From positions 17,676 through 81,675 of the forward strand of contig NZ_JAQFVG010000297.1 of the NCBI RefSeq assembly GCF_029439455.1: a stretch of DNA of 64,000 nucleotides. Reading direction: 5' to 3'. The notes beneath the pieces were generated by a model that was given only the letters and a program-made list of their open reading frames with translations, was not told the origin of the DNA and ran no database searches. Numbering within the stretch: the first letter of the stretch is position 1; each line of letters starts with the position of its first letter. The translations under genes and the position numbers were made by a program. Source of the DNA: Caballeronia sp. BR00000012568055 (GTDB taxonomy: Bacteria > Pseudomonadota > Gammaproteobacteria > Burkholderiales > Burkholderiaceae). This document shows positions 19,846 to 33,777 of the stretch, in pieces.

Positions 19846-21162
19846 ATGGTTTGCAAGCCCTTGATCCAAGCGGCGGCTGTTCTTGCGTTCGGCGTCAGCA
19901 GCGCCGCGCATGCCGCGACCGAAATCCAGTTCTGGCACGCGATGGAAGCCGCGCTCGGCGAACGCGTGAACGTGATCGCCGACGACTTCAACAAGTCGCA
20001 GAATGACTACAAGATCGTGCCGGTGTTCAAGGGCACCTACGATCAGACGCTGGCGGCGGGCATTGCGGCGTATCGCAGTGGCAACGCGCCGGCCATTCTG
20101 CAAGTCTACGAAGTCGGCACCGCGACCATGATGCAGGCGAAGAAAGCCGTCGTGCCTGTCTACGATGTGTTCAAGCAAGCCGGCGTGCCGCTCGACGAAA
20201 AAGGCTTCGTGCCGACCATTTCCGGCTACTACAGCGACGCCAAAACCGGCCATCTGATTTCGATGCCGTTCAACAGTTCGACGCCCGTCCTCTACTACAA
20301 CAAGGACGCGTTCAAGAAGGCCGGTCTCGATCCGAATCAGCCGCCGAAAACCTGGGCCGATGTCGAAGCCGACGCGAAGAAGATCAAGGCCGCAGGCTAT
20401 TCGTGCGGCTACTCGTCGGGCTGGCAAAGCTGGATTCAGTTGGAGAACTACAGCGCATGGCACGCCGCGCCGTTTGCATCGAAGAACAATGGTTTCGATG
20501 GCATGGACGCCGTGCTCGAATTCAACAAGCCGCTGCAAGTCGCGCATATCCAGTTCCTGCAGAACATGGCCAAGGAAGGCACGTTCACGTACGTGGGACG
20601 CAAGGACGAGCCGGTGTCCAAGTTCTATAGCGGCGATTGCGGGATCATCACGAACTCGTCGGGATCGCGCGCGACCATCGGCAAATATGCGAAATTCGAT
20701 TACGGCGTCGGCATGATGCCGTACGACGCGAACGTGAAGGGCGCGCCGCAGAACGCGATCATCGGCGGCGCGAGTCTTTGGGTGTTGGCGGGCAAAGATC
20801 CGGCGGTGTACAAGGGCGTAGCCAAGTTCCTCGCGTATCTGTCCACGCCGGAAGTCGCGGCGAAGTGGCATCAGGACACGGGCTATCTGCCGGTCACGCA
20901 GGCCGCGTACGAACTCACGCAAAAACAGGGCTTCTACGATAAGAACCCCGGCGCGGATATCGCCATCAAGCAGATGTTGAACAAGCCGCCGCTGCCCTAC
21001 ACCAAGGGCCTGCGTCTGGGCAACATGCCGCAGATTCGCACCGTCGTCGATGAAGAACTGGAGCAGGTCTGGGCGGAGAAGAAGACGCCGCAACAGGCGC
21101 TCGATGCATCGGTTCAACGCGGCAATGAATTGCTGCGCCGCTTCGAAAAAGCCGGTAACTAA
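19846..21162 (+). CDS. ugpB: sn-Glycerol-3-phosphate ABC transporter, periplasmic binding protein
   Basis: Captures glycerol-3-phosphate and glycerophosphodiesters in the periplasm for UgpAEC. A signal peptide (1-23, ending SSAAHA) is followed by [18 protein letters not shown], typical of UgpB in the family-1 solute-binding proteins. 438 residues. The ATG at 19846 (MVCKPLIQ) has GGAG eight bases upstream; the frame is open further upstream into the dgt gene. It is the first gene of a complete ugpBAECQ set. Confidence 0.94.
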   Translation: MVCKPLIQAAAVLAFGVSSAAHAATEIQFWHAMEAALGERVNVIADDFNKSQNDYKIVPVFKGTYDQTLAAGIAAYRSGNAPAILQVYEVGTATMMQAKKAVVPVYDVFKQAGVPLDEKGFVPTISGYYSDAKTGHLISMPFNSSTPVLYYNKDAFKKAGLDPNQPPKTWADVEADAKKIKAAGYSCGYSSGWQSWIQLENYSAWHAAPFASKNNGFDGMDAVLEFNKPLQVAHIQFLQNMAKEGTFTYVGRKDEPVSKFYSGDCGIITNSSGSRATIGKYAKFDYGVGMMPYDANVKGAPQNAIIGGASLWVLAGKDPAVYKGVAKFLAYLSTPEVAAKWHQDTGYLPVTQAAYELTQKQGFYDKNPGADIAIKQMLNKPPLPYTKGLRLGNMPQIRTVVDEELEQVWAEKKTPQQALDASVQRGNELLRRFEKAGN

Positions 21163-21220
21163 AGGCAACTAAGCGTATGCGCCCGCGCTGAAAAGCATGG
21201 GCGCTTCGGGAAACCCAAGC

Positions 21221-22105
21221 ATGGAAAAACGCTCTCGTTTCGATACGGGCGTGCTGCCGTATCTGCTCGTCGCGCCTCAACTCGCGATCACCGCGATCTT
21301 CTTTCTGTGGCCCGCAGGCGAAGCGCTGTGGCAGGCCACGCAAAGTCAGGACGCGTTCGGCACATCGAGCGAGTTCGTCGGCCTGGCGAATTTCAAACAG
21401 CTTTTCGCCGATCCGCTCTATCTCTCGTCGTTCAGCACGACGATGGTTTTCTGCGCGTTGGTCACCGTCTCAGGACTCGTCATTTCGCTATTGCTCGCCG
21501 CATGCGCGGATCGCGTGACGCGCGGCGCGAAGGCGTATCAAACGCTGCTGATCTGGCCGTACGCCGTCGCGCCCGCGATCGCTGCTGTGCTGTGGTCGTT
21601 CCTGTTCAACCCGAGCATCGGACTGGTGACGTACGCGCTTGGTAAGCAAGGCATCGTGTGGAATCACGCGCTGAACGGCACGCAGGCGATGTTTCTCGTC
21701 GTGCTGGCATCGGTCTGGAAGCAGGTCAGCTACAACTTTCTGTTCTTCTACGCAGGCTTGCAGGCCATTCCGCAATCGCTGATCGAAGCCGCAGCCATCG
21801 ACGGCGCGGGTCCCGTGCGTCGTTTCTTCGGCATCGCTTTGCCCTTGCTCTCACCGACGAGTTTCTTCCTGCTCGTCGTGAACCTTGTCTACGCGTTCTT
21901 CGATACCTTCCCCGTGATCGATGCCGCGACCGGTGGCGGTCCCGCGCAATCGACCAAAACGCTCATCTACAAGATCTTCGCGGAAGGCTTTCAGGGACTC
22001 GATATCGGCAGTTCCGGCGCGCAATCCGTCGTGCTGATGGTGATCGTCGTCGTGTTGACGGTGATCCAGTTCCGCTTCGTCGAACGCAGGGTCCAATACT
22101 CATGA
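21221..22105 (+). CDS. ugpA: sn-Glycerol-3-phosphate ABC transporter permease UgpA
   Basis: Inner-membrane permease with six predicted helices. The start [20 protein letters not shown] is typical, and the EAA-type loop [20 protein letters not shown] contacts the ATPase. The ATG at 21221 gives 294 residues, as in E. coli; an in-frame ATG at 21197 would add eight residues. It overlaps ugpE by four bases. Confidence 0.94.
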   Translation: MEKRSRFDTGVLPYLLVAPQLAITAIFFLWPAGEALWQATQSQDAFGTSSEFVGLANFKQLFADPLYLSSFSTTMVFCALVTVSGLVISLLLAACADRVTRGAKAYQTLLIWPYAVAPAIAAVLWSFLFNPSIGLVTYALGKQGIVWNHALNGTQAMFLVVLASVWKQVSYNFLFFYAGLQAIPQSLIEAAAIDGAGPVRRFFGIALPLLSPTSFFLLVVNLVYAFFDTFPVIDAATGGGPAQSTKTLIYKIFAEGFQGLDIGSSGAQSVVLMVIVVVLTVIQFRFVERRVQYS

Positions 22106-22947
22106 TCGAGAACCGGCGCGGCTTCGATATCTTCTGTCACGCGGTGCTGCTGCTGGGCGTCGCGCTGATCGTGTTTCCGGTCTACGTCGCGTTCTGCGCG
22201 GCCACGATGAATTCGCACGAAGTCTTCAGCGTGCCGATATCGCTGATCCCGAGCACGCATCTGTTCGAGAACATCGCGCATATTTGGAAGTACGGCAGCG
22301 GCAACGCGGCCGCGCCGTTTGGCCTCATGCTCATCAACAGCATGGTGATGGCGCTGGTCATTTCCATCGGCAAGATTGCGGTGTCGATCATCTCGGCGTA
22401 TGCGATCGTGTTCTTCCGCTTTCCGTTGAAGAATCTCGCGTTCTGGCTGATCTTCATCACGCTGATGCTGCCGGTCGAAGTACGCATCTTTCCGACCGTG
22501 CAAGTCGTCTCGTCGATGCATCTCGCCAACACGTACGCGGGGCTCACGCTGCCGCTGATCGCATCGGCAACGGCGACGTTTCTGTTCCGCCAGTTCTTTA
22601 TGACGCTGCCGGACGAGTTGATGGAGGCGGCGCGCATCGACGGCGCGGGGCCGTTGCGGTTTTTCTGGGACGTGGTGCTGCCGCTGTCGAAAACGAATAT
22701 CGCGGCGCTGTTCGTCATCACGTTCATCTACGGCTGGAATCAGTATCTCTGGCCGATTCTCATCACCAACGAGCAGTCGCTGCAAACGGCGGTGGTCGGC
22801 ATCAAAAGCATGATCGCATCCGGCGATACCGCGACGGAGTGGCATTACGTGATGGCCGCGACTTTGCTCGCCATGCTGCCGCCGCTCGCCGTCGTGCTGA
22901 CCATGCAGCGTTGGTTCGTACGCGGACTCGTGGACTCCGAGAAATAA
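22102..22947 (+). CDS. ugpE: sn-Glycerol-3-phosphate ABC transporter permease UgpE
   Basis: Second permease of the Ugp importer, MalG-like. [20 protein letters not shown] starts the first helix, and the EAA loop [20 protein letters not shown] is present. The 281 residues match the E. coli length. It starts within the ugpA stop (ATGA), pointing to coupled synthesis of the two permeases. Confidence 0.95.
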   Translation: MIENRRGFDIFCHAVLLLGVALIVFPVYVAFCAATMNSHEVFSVPISLIPSTHLFENIAHIWKYGSGNAAAPFGLMLINSMVMALVISIGKIAVSIISAYAIVFFRFPLKNLAFWLIFITLMLPVEVRIFPTVQVVSSMHLANTYAGLTLPLIASATATFLFRQFFMTLPDELMEAARIDGAGPLRFFWDVVLPLSKTNIAALFVITFIYGWNQYLWPILITNEQSLQTAVVGIKSMIASGDTATEWHYVMAATLLAMLPPLAVVLTMQRWFVRGLVDSEK

Positions 22948-22951
22948 GACA

Positions 22952-24028
22952 ATGGCCGCATTGAATCTCAAAGGCGTCAGAAAGACGTACGACGGCACGA
23001 ACTACGTGCTGCATGGCATCGACGTGTCGGTGAAGGATGGCGAGTTCGTCGTGATGGTCGGGCCGTCGGGCTGCGGCAAATCCACGTTGCTGCGCATGGT
23101 CGCGGGACTCGAAAGCGTGTCCGATGGCGCGATCGAAATCGGCGGCAAGGTGGTGAACAAGCTGGAGCCGAAGGATCGCGATATCGCGATGGTCTTTCAA
23201 AACTACGCGCTCTATCCGCATATGAGCGTGGCGCAGAACATGGCGTACGCGCTGAAGATCGCGGGCACCAGCAAGTCCGCGATCGATGAGCGCGTGGCGA
23301 ACGCGGCGCGCATCCTCGAACTCGAACATCTGCTGGCGCGCAAGCCGCGCGAGTTGTCGGGCGGCCAGCGTCAGCGCGTCGCGATGGGCCGCGCGATTGT
23401 GCGCGAACCAGCCGTCTTTCTCTTCGACGAACCGCTTTCCAATCTCGATGCCAAACTGCGCGTGCAGATGCGCCTTGAAATTCAGCGGCTGCACGCGCGT
23501 CTTGCGACCACGAGCCTGTACGTCACGCACGATCAGATCGAAGCCATGACGCTCGCGCAACGCGTGATCGTCATGAACAAGGGGCACGCGGAGCAGATCG
23601 GCGCGCCGACCGAAGTCTACGAGCGACCGGCGACGGTGTTCGTCGCGAGCTTTATCGGCTCGCCGGCGATGAATCTGCTCGAAGGGCGCGTGTCGGAAGA
23701 TGGTTCTACGTTCGTCGTTGCCGGTGACGGTCCTTCGCTGCCGATATCAGGCGTGCGAAGCGAGATGCACGGGCGCGAGTGGATCATGGGCATTCGGCCG
23801 GAGCATATGACGCCGGGCATCGACAACGCTGCGAGCGCCACGCTCGAAGTCGATTCGGCGGAACTGCTCGGCGCGGACAATCTCGCGCACGGCAAATGGG
23901 GCAAGCACGATGTGGCGGCGCGTTTGCCGCATGCGCATCGGCCAGAGCGGGGCGAGCGTCTGAATGTATCGCTGCCCGCCACGCATCTCCATTTCTTCGA
24001 TCCGGCGAGCGGACTGCGCGCAAGTTAA
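22952..24028 (+). CDS. ugpC: sn-Glycerol-3-phosphate ABC transporter ATP-binding protein UgpC
   Basis: ATPase of the Ugp importer, MalK-like. Walker [10 protein letters not shown] (37-45), Q-loop [10 protein letters not shown], signature LSGGQRQRV (135-143), Walker B VFLFDEP (DE 159-160) and H-loop VTHDQ are all intact. The C-terminal third is the regulatory TOBE/OB domain. 358 residues. It begins four bases after ugpE. Confidence 0.95.
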   Translation: MAALNLKGVRKTYDGTNYVLHGIDVSVKDGEFVVMVGPSGCGKSTLLRMVAGLESVSDGAIEIGGKVVNKLEPKDRDIAMVFQNYALYPHMSVAQNMAYALKIAGTSKSAIDERVANAARILELEHLLARKPRELSGGQRQRVAMGRAIVREPAVFLFDEPLSNLDAKLRVQMRLEIQRLHARLATTSLYVTHDQIEAMTLAQRVIVMNKGHAEQIGAPTEVYERPATVFVASFIGSPAMNLLEGRVSEDGSTFVVAGDGPSLPISGVRSEMHGREWIMGIRPEHMTPGIDNAASATLEVDSAELLGADNLAHGKWGKHDVAARLPHAHRPERGERLNVSLPATHLHFFDPASGLRAS

Positions 24029-24043
24029 TACGGAGCATCGACG

Positions 24044-24766
24044 ATGAAAACGTGGCCTTATCCCGCAGTCGTCGCGCATCGCGGTGGCGGCAAGCTCGCG
24101 CCGGAAAACACGCTCGAAGCCATCGATGTCGGCGCGCGGTTCGGCCACAAGATGATCGAGTTCGATGCCAAGCTCTCGGCCGACAACGTCGTGTTCCTGC
24201 TGCATGACGACAACGTCGATCGCACTTCGAATGGACATGGCGCGGCGAAATCAATGAGTTACGCACAGCTCTCATCGCTCGATGCAGGCTCGTGGTTCGG
24301 TCAGGAATTCGCCGATGCGCGTATGCCGACGCTCACGCAAGTGCACGCACGCTGCGATGCGCTCGGCATGATGGCGAATATTGAAATCAAGCCGTGTCCG
24401 GGGCGGGAAAAGGAAACCGGCACGCTGGTCGCGCGCGAAGCGTGGAGCGGCGCGCTGTTGTCGTCGTTCTCGTATGAAGCGCTTGAAGCCGCGCGTGACG
24501 AAGCGCCAACGATCAATCGCGGCATGCTGTACGAACACGTTCCTGATGACTGGCGTGCGCAAACCGCAGCGCTGTCATGCGTCTCGCTGCACGCGGATCA
24601 CCGCGATCTGAACGAGCGGCTCGTCAAAGAAATCAAGGGTGCCGGACTGCGCATCCTTGCTTACACCGTCAACGAACCCGAGCGCGCGCAGCTGCTCGCG
24701 CAATGGGGCGTCGATGCGATCTGTACGGACCGCATCGACATCATTGGGGCGGATTTCTTCGCTTAG
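24044..24766 (+). CDS. ugpQ: Cytoplasmic glycerophosphodiester phosphodiesterase
   Basis: Hydrolyses glycerophosphodiesters taken up by Ugp to glycerol-3-phosphate and alcohol. GDPD-family motifs AHRGGGKLAPENT (catalytic H12, metal-binding E21) and HDDNVDRTSNG are present, with EIKPCPG and a C-terminal YTVNEPERA. 240 residues, no signal peptide. It is the last gene of the ugp operon and converges on the DUF883 gene with only nine bases between stops. Confidence 0.95.
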   Translation: MKTWPYPAVVAHRGGGKLAPENTLEAIDVGARFGHKMIEFDAKLSADNVVFLLHDDNVDRTSNGHGAAKSMSYAQLSSLDAGSWFGQEFADARMPTLTQVHARCDALGMMANIEIKPCPGREKETGTLVAREAWSGALLSSFSYEALEAARDEAPTINRGMLYEHVPDDWRAQTAALSCVSLHADHRDLNERLVKEIKGAGLRILAYTVNEPERAQLLAQWGVDAICTDRIDIIGADFFA

Positions 24767-24775
24767 TTGATCAGC

Positions 24776-25153
24776 TTAGCGGGCCCGTGCCAACAGCACG
24801 CCTGCTACCAAGGCTAAGCCGCCAACCAGCGCAATCGTCTGCCACGGCTTTTCGTGGATATACGCGTCGGCATCGTCGAGTACCGCGCCCGCGCGCTGGC
24901 GGAGGGCGGCGTGTGTATCGTTCAAACGGGCGCGTGCGCTGTCCAGCCGATCGCTGATCTGCGAGCGCAAAGCAGCGGCGTCCGCCGCGGTGCCGCTCGA
25001 AAGCGTGTCTTCCAGTTCACTCAGCAGCGAGCGCAGTTCCGAGCCGATATCTTCAGCCGCATCGCGGCCATGACGCGCCATGCGGCGCGCACGACGCTGC
25101 GTGCTGCTCCAAGAATCTCCGATGGCGTCTCGCGTGTTAGGCAATGCGTTCAT
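24776..25153 (-). CDS. DUF883 family (YqjD/ElaB-like) membrane-anchored protein
   Basis: A small protein resembling ElaB/YqjD, inner-membrane proteins thought to associate with stationary-phase ribosomes. The 125 residues are mostly amphipathic helix rich in Arg, Ala and Asp (about 20-95), followed by EKPWQTIALVGGLALVAGVLL, a C-terminal membrane helix typical of the family. I chose the ATG at 25153 (MNALPNTRD), with GGAG about seven bases upstream on the minus strand, over a longer frame. The function here is not established. Confidence 0.8.
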   Translation of the reverse strand: MNALPNTRDAIGDSWSSTQRRARRMARHGRDAAEDIGSELRSLLSELEDTLSSGTAADAAALRSQISDRLDSARARLNDTHAALRQRAGAVLDDADAYIHEKPWQTIALVGGLALVAGVLLARAR

Positions 25154-25345
25154 TGATCGCTCCGTCGATGGATGAGTCGTGGATTGCCCGCGTGTATTCA
25201 GCGGGGAAAGGCCATCATGCAGCAAATTCGATGCCGCAGTCCGCTTTTTGTCCCGAGTCCGTCTATCAGGGCTTTTTACCAAAAGACACGCGTAAGAACT
25301 GCAACCATTTCATTGATTCGACGGTCACATTTACAAGCTGCAGAA

Positions 25346-25390
25346 AATGAAAACGCCGTCATGCAAGAAGCAAATGACGGCGTTTTCATT
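25346..25390 (-). terminator. 17-bp perfect hairpin downstream of ompW
   Basis: AATGAAAACGCCGTCAT pairs perfectly with its complement across an 11-base loop. It lies 60 bases past the ompW stop and is the probable terminator of that gene on the minus strand; the U-tract is contained in the stem arm (TTTTCATT). Confidence 0.7.
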
Positions 25391-25449
25391 GCAACAGCTT
25401 TGCATCACACAAAGAGTTTCGATGTAAAGCGGCTTTATGGAATGAATAC

Positions 25450-26175
25450 TCAAAAACGATAGCCAACCCGCAAGTAAGTCACGATCGGATTGAGCGTGAT
25501 TTTCGCTTTGGATTGAACGTTAAGCGTACCCACCGGCGTTTGCGCCGCAGTATTCAGCGTAGCAGTTGCTTTCAACGGAATGAATGAAACAGAAAATCCG
25601 GCAAACCAGTGTTGAGTGAAGTTGTAGACCGCGCCAAGATTAAAGACCGGTGCCCAGGAACGATCCGTATCCACGCTGGTCGGACCATGCAACACGCCGC
25701 TTTCGAAGCTGCCGTTCGTGATCTTCGCGTCGCTGAACCAGACGCGCGTCACGCCAATGCCGACGAACGGGCGGAACTTGGCTTCCGGCGCCATGAAGAA
25801 GTATTTGAAGAGCAGCGTTGGGCTCCACTGCTTGGCTTCACCGATCTTGCCGTACTGGGAAAGCGTGCCGGTGCCTTCAAGATCGAACGTGGGCGGAATG
25901 CCCATTTCGAGTTCGGTGGCGATATGGTCAGTGACGAAGTAGCCGAGCGTGAAACCGGCCGTATCGGAACTGGAAATACCTGCGCCCGTGCCCGGTACGC
26001 TGATATTGACGGGAGAACCGCCTACACTGGTTTCTTTGAGCGGCCCGCTACTGTCCAACGGTGAAAAATGAAACCAGCCTGCCGTTGCATAGATGGATCC
26101 AGCGGACTGCGCATGTGCCACAGTGGACATACACGCAAGCGCTGCGATCCCCGTGATGACTTGTTTTATTTTCAA
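25450..26175 (-). CDS. ompW: OmpW family outer-membrane protein
   Basis: An eight-stranded outer-membrane barrel of the OmpW/AlkL family, associated with passage of small hydrophobic compounds and stress responses. The signal peptide MKIKQVITGIAALACMSTV ends AHA; later LGYFVTDHIATELEMGIPPTF and PTLLFKYFF are family-like, and the chain ends YLRVGYRF with the terminal Phe usual for barrels. The start is a TTG at 26175 with GGAGGAG six bases upstream; no ATG is available there. 241 residues. Confidence 0.88.
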   Translation of the reverse strand: MKIKQVITGIAALACMSTVAHAQSAGSIYATAGWFHFSPLDSSGPLKETSVGGSPVNISVPGTGAGISSSDTAGFTLGYFVTDHIATELEMGIPPTFDLEGTGTLSQYGKIGEAKQWSPTLLFKYFFMAPEAKFRPFVGIGVTRVWFSDAKITNGSFESGVLHGPTSVDTDRSWAPVFNLGAVYNFTQHWFAGFSVSFIPLKATATLNTAAQTPVGTLNVQSKAKITLNPIVTYLRVGYRF

Positions 26176-26292
26176 TTTGTGCTCCTCCAAAAAGCACGGA
26201 CATTATGAACACAACATTTCACATAAACCATAGCGGTGCCGTAGAGCATTTTCCCTAGGCTGCGCGGCTTTTGAGCGCATTGCACGGCGCTT

Positions 26293-26311
26293 GCATGTGT
26301 TTCGAACATGC
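26293..26311. repeat. Inverted repeat GCATGT-N7-ACATGC upstream of ompW
   Basis: Six-base arms separated by seven bases, about 120 bases upstream of the ompW start and 110 bases upstream of the transposase-like gene. It could be an operator or a short hairpin. No function can be assigned. Confidence 0.3.
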
Positions 26312-26423
26312 GGCCTTTATCGTCAGGAACTTGCCCGTAATTTGCCAGCAAAACGCCCGCAATTGCGAGACTCCACAGGTCCCCGAATGGGGTAACACAA
26401 ACGCGACCAACGGAAAATCCAGA

Positions 26424-27131
26424 ATGGCACGGCTTGCACGACTCTATGTTCCCGAACAGCCGCAGCATGTCATCCTGCGTGGTCTCGACCAGCAGCCCGC
26501 TTTCGTCGATGACCAGGACTACGAGCTTTTCATCGACTGTCTGCGGACGGCTTCGCGCGACCATCATTTGTCGATCCATGCGTATGCGCTGATGCCGCAG
26601 GCCGTGCATCTGCTCGTCACGCCGCGCGACGAAGCGAGCCTGCCCAAAGCGATGCAGGCGGTCGGGCGTCGTTACGTAGCGCATTTCAATCGGCGTTACA
26701 TGCGGCGCGGCACGTTATGGGAAGGACGCTATCGCGCGACCGTGATCGAAGGTGAGCGTTATTTCCTGCTCGCCACGCGCGTGGTTGAGATGGCGCCGGT
26801 GCGCGCGCAACTTGTCGCCGCGCCGCAGGACTATAAGTGGTCGAGCTTTCGGCATCACATCGGGCTGGCGCTTGACGGGCTGATTACCGACCATCCGCTG
26901 TTCTGGTCGCTCGGCAACACGCCGTTCGAACGGCAGCACGCTTACAAGGAACTGTGCGAGCAGCCGCTCGATGAGCGTGAAACCAACCGTCTCCTTCAAG
27001 CGACACTCAAAGGCTGGGTGCTCGGCAGCGATGCCTATCGCGAATGGGCATCGGGCGCGGCGAACCGGCGTGTGTCACCGCTGCCGCGCGGACGGCCGCG
27101 CAAGGTGCGGGAGACGCCGCAGCCCCAGTAA
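26424..27131 (+). CDS. REP-associated Y1-transposase-like protein, catalytic residues apparently lost
   Basis: It resembles the COG1943 Y1/HUH transposase family (RAYT type): MARLARLYVPEQPQHVILRG, YALMP..VHLLVTP, GTLWEGRYRATVIEGERYF and YKWSS follow the family order. The expected HUH pair reads A60-V-H62, and the usual RYIELNP block carrying the catalytic tyrosine reads R119-VVEMAP, so the metal site and nucleophile look gone. The reading frame is intact (235 residues), with its own terminator and no flanking IS ends seen. The ATG at 26424 matches the family start. It may be a domesticated DNA-binding protein or a decaying gene. Confidence 0.8.
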   Translation: MARLARLYVPEQPQHVILRGLDQQPAFVDDQDYELFIDCLRTASRDHHLSIHAYALMPQAVHLLVTPRDEASLPKAMQAVGRRYVAHFNRRYMRRGTLWEGRYRATVIEGERYFLLATRVVEMAPVRAQLVAAPQDYKWSSFRHHIGLALDGLITDHPLFWSLGNTPFERQHAYKELCEQPLDERETNRLLQATLKGWVLGSDAYREWASGAANRRVSPLPRGRPRKVRETPQPQ

Positions 27132-27137
27132 GCGCCC

Positions 27138-27171
27138 GAGACGGCGGATCGCGAAAGGCATCCGCCGTTTC
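27138..27171 (+). terminator. Terminator after the transposase-like gene
   Basis: A 12-bp stem (GAGACGGCGGAT/ATCCGCCGTTTC, one G-T pair) and a short T-containing tail, placed before the gltB promoter region. Confidence 0.7.
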
Positions 27172-27216
27172 ATTTGCCTAATTTTAATGCGGCCCTAATA
27201 AAATGGGGCATATCTG

Positions 27217-27236
27217 CACCATATCGATAATTGGTG
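27217..27236. promoter_or_regulatory. Candidate operator upstream of gltB
   Basis: CACCATATCGATAATTGGTG has inverted 5-base ends (CACCA/TGGTG) around a central ATCGAT. It ends 19 bases before a candidate -35 hexamer, where an activator would bind. The regulator is unknown. Confidence 0.4.
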
Positions 27237-27255
27237 TCATATCATCAAGTTTTAT

Positions 27256-27285
27256 TTGCCATCGCTTTGATTCGTCGCGTATATT
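27256..27285 (+). promoter_or_regulatory. Candidate sigma-70 promoter of gltBD
   Basis: TTGCCA (27256-27261), an 18-base spacer and TATATT (27280-27285) in an AT-rich stretch, about 140 bases upstream of the gltB start. No other hexamer pair in the gap is as good. Confidence 0.55.
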
Positions 27286-27425
27286 TCGATTTCCGGCGAT
27301 ATTGCGGCGCAGCGCGCCTCTCCGCGACCGGCTTTGCGGCCACAAGCTGAAATAAATCTGCCGCAGGCAACAAGAAAAATGGTTCAACGGCCGAATCGGC
27401 CCCTCACAGTAGAGACGGTGTCCCC

Positions 27426-32141
<4,716 letters not shown>

Positions 32142-32174
32142 CGCCTCGCTTCCTTAGAGACAGATATAGAAAGG

Positions 32175-32200
32175 CGCTCCGGTGCGTGTGCATCGGAGCG
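32175..32200 (+). repeat. Hairpin in the gltB-gltD spacer
   Basis: An 11-bp stem CGCTCCGGTGC/GCATCGGAGCG (one G-T pair) with a GTGT loop. No T-run follows, so it is unlikely to be a full terminator; it may stabilise or tune the downstream part of the transcript. Confidence 0.5.
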
Positions 32201-32229
32201 TGCGATCCTCACCCAATACAGAGAAAGAA

Positions 32230-33696
32230 ATGGGAAAAGCCACCGGTTTTCTCGAGTTCGAACGACGCCACGAGTCGTACGAAGCACCGCTGACCCGCGT
32301 CAAGCACTACAAGGAATTCGTCGCCGCGCTGACGGATGAAGACGCGAAGATTCAGGGCGCGCGCTGCATGGATTGCGGCATTCCGTTCTGCAATAACGGC
32401 TGCCCGGTCAACAACATAATTCCGGACTTCAACGATCTCGTGTTTCAGCAAGACTGGAAGAACGCGATCAATGTGCTGCATTCGACCAACAACTTCCCGG
32501 AGTTCACGGGCCGCATCTGCCCGGCGCCGTGCGAGGCCGCGTGCACGCTCGGCATCAACGACGATCCGGTCGGCATCAAGTCGATCGAACACGCGATCAT
32601 CGATAAGGCGTTCGCGGAAGGCTGGGTTGCGCCGCAAGTGCCGAAGCACAAGACGGGCAAGAAAGTGGCCGTGGTCGGTTCCGGTCCTGCTGGTCTGGCA
32701 GCCGCGCAACAACTCGCGCGTGCGGGCCACGATGTGGTCGTGTTCGAGAAGAACGATCGAATCGGCGGGCTGCTGCGTTATGGCATTCCCGACTTCAAGC
32801 TGGAGAAGTGGCTGATCGATCGCCGCATGCGCCAGATGGAAGCGGAAGGCGTGACGTTCCGTACCAACGTGTTCATCGGCAAGGATGCGATGCCGGCGTA
32901 TATCGCGAATACGGCGAAGGAAACCATCACGCCGGACGAACTGAAGGAACAGTTCGATGCCGTGGTGATCGCGGGCGGATCGGAAACGCCGCGCGATTTG
33001 CCGGTGCCGGGGCGTGAGCTGGAAGGCATCTATTACGCGATGGAATTTCTGCCGCAGCAGAACAAGGTCAACGCGGGCGACAAGCTCACGGATCAACTGC
33101 TGGCGAAGGGCAAGCACGTCGTCGTGATCGGCGGTGGCGATACGGGCTCGGATTGCGTGGGCACGTCGAATCGTCATGGCGCGAAGGATGTGGCGCAGTT
33201 CGAACTGTTGGCGCAGCCGCCTGAAGTCGAGAACAAGCCGCTCGTGTGGCCGTATTGGCCGATCAAGCTGCGCACGTCTTCATCGCATGAAGAAGGTTGC
33301 GATCGTGATTGGTCGGTTGCCACGAAGCGCTTCGAAGGCAAGAACGGCAAGGTCGAAAAGCTGATCGCAGTTCGTGTCGAATGGAAGGGCGGCAAGATGC
33401 AGGAAGTGCCGAACTCCGAGTTCGAACTGAAAGCCGATTTGGTGCTGCTCGCGATGGGCTTTACGCAGCCGGTTTCGCCGGTGCTCGAGGCGTTCGGCGT
33501 CGAGAAGGATGCGCGCGGCAATGTGCGTGCGGCGACCGAAGGCGATAAGGCGTATTACACGTCGGTGGACAAGGTGTTCACGGCGGGCGATATGCGGCGC
33601 GGGCAATCGCTGGTGGTGTGGGCGATTCGTGAAGGACGTCAGTGCGCGCGTAGTGTCGATGCGTATTTGATGGGGTCGAGCGAGTTGCCGCGATAA
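32230..33696 (+). CDS. gltD: Glutamate synthase (NADPH) small subunit
   Basis: Passes electrons from NADPH through FAD and Fe-S clusters to GltB. N-terminal cysteines sit in [16 protein letters not shown] and [12 protein letters not shown]; the FAD-binding [14 protein letters not shown] and the NADPH-binding GGGDTGSDC follow, and the C-terminal [16 protein letters not shown] closes the FAD site. The ATG at 32230 ([10 protein letters not shown]) gives 488 residues and has GAGAAAG just upstream. A terminator follows at 33721. Confidence 0.96.
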   Translation: MGKATGFLEFERRHESYEAPLTRVKHYKEFVAALTDEDAKIQGARCMDCGIPFCNNGCPVNNIIPDFNDLVFQQDWKNAINVLHSTNNFPEFTGRICPAPCEAACTLGINDDPVGIKSIEHAIIDKAFAEGWVAPQVPKHKTGKKVAVVGSGPAGLAAAQQLARAGHDVVVFEKNDRIGGLLRYGIPDFKLEKWLIDRRMRQMEAEGVTFRTNVFIGKDAMPAYIANTAKETITPDELKEQFDAVVIAGGSETPRDLPVPGRELEGIYYAMEFLPQQNKVNAGDKLTDQLLAKGKHVVVIGGGDTGSDCVGTSNRHGAKDVAQFELLAQPPEVENKPLVWPYWPIKLRTSSSHEEGCDRDWSVATKRFEGKNGKVEKLIAVRVEWKGGKMQEVPNSEFELKADLVLLAMGFTQPVSPVLEAFGVEKDARGNVRAATEGDKAYYTSVDKVFTAGDMRRGQSLVVWAIREGRQCARSVDAYLMGSSELPR

Positions 33697-33720
33697 GCGG
33701 GTTTTAAAAACGCCAAGTGG

Positions 33721-33751
33721 AAAGGCCACGCGGAAAACCGCGTGGCCTTTT
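33721..33751 (+). terminator. Intrinsic terminator after gltD
   Basis: A 13-bp perfect stem AAAGGCCACGCGG/CCGCGTGGCCTTT with an AAAA loop and a T-run; it may also serve the convergent ABC exporter gene. Confidence 0.9.
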
Positions 33752-33777
33752 GCTTTGCCCGCCTCAAGCAACGACGA

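Noticed and set aside
25172..25462. Short plus-strand gene in the gap between the DUF883 gene and ompW
   Set aside because: It reads through the 17-bp hairpin, lacks a ribosome site, and has no family-like features.
26176..27425. Possible insertion sequence around the Y1-transposase-like gene
   Set aside because: No terminal inverted repeats, target duplication or paired TnpB gene; base composition matches the neighbours. Treated as a single-copy RAYT-like gene.
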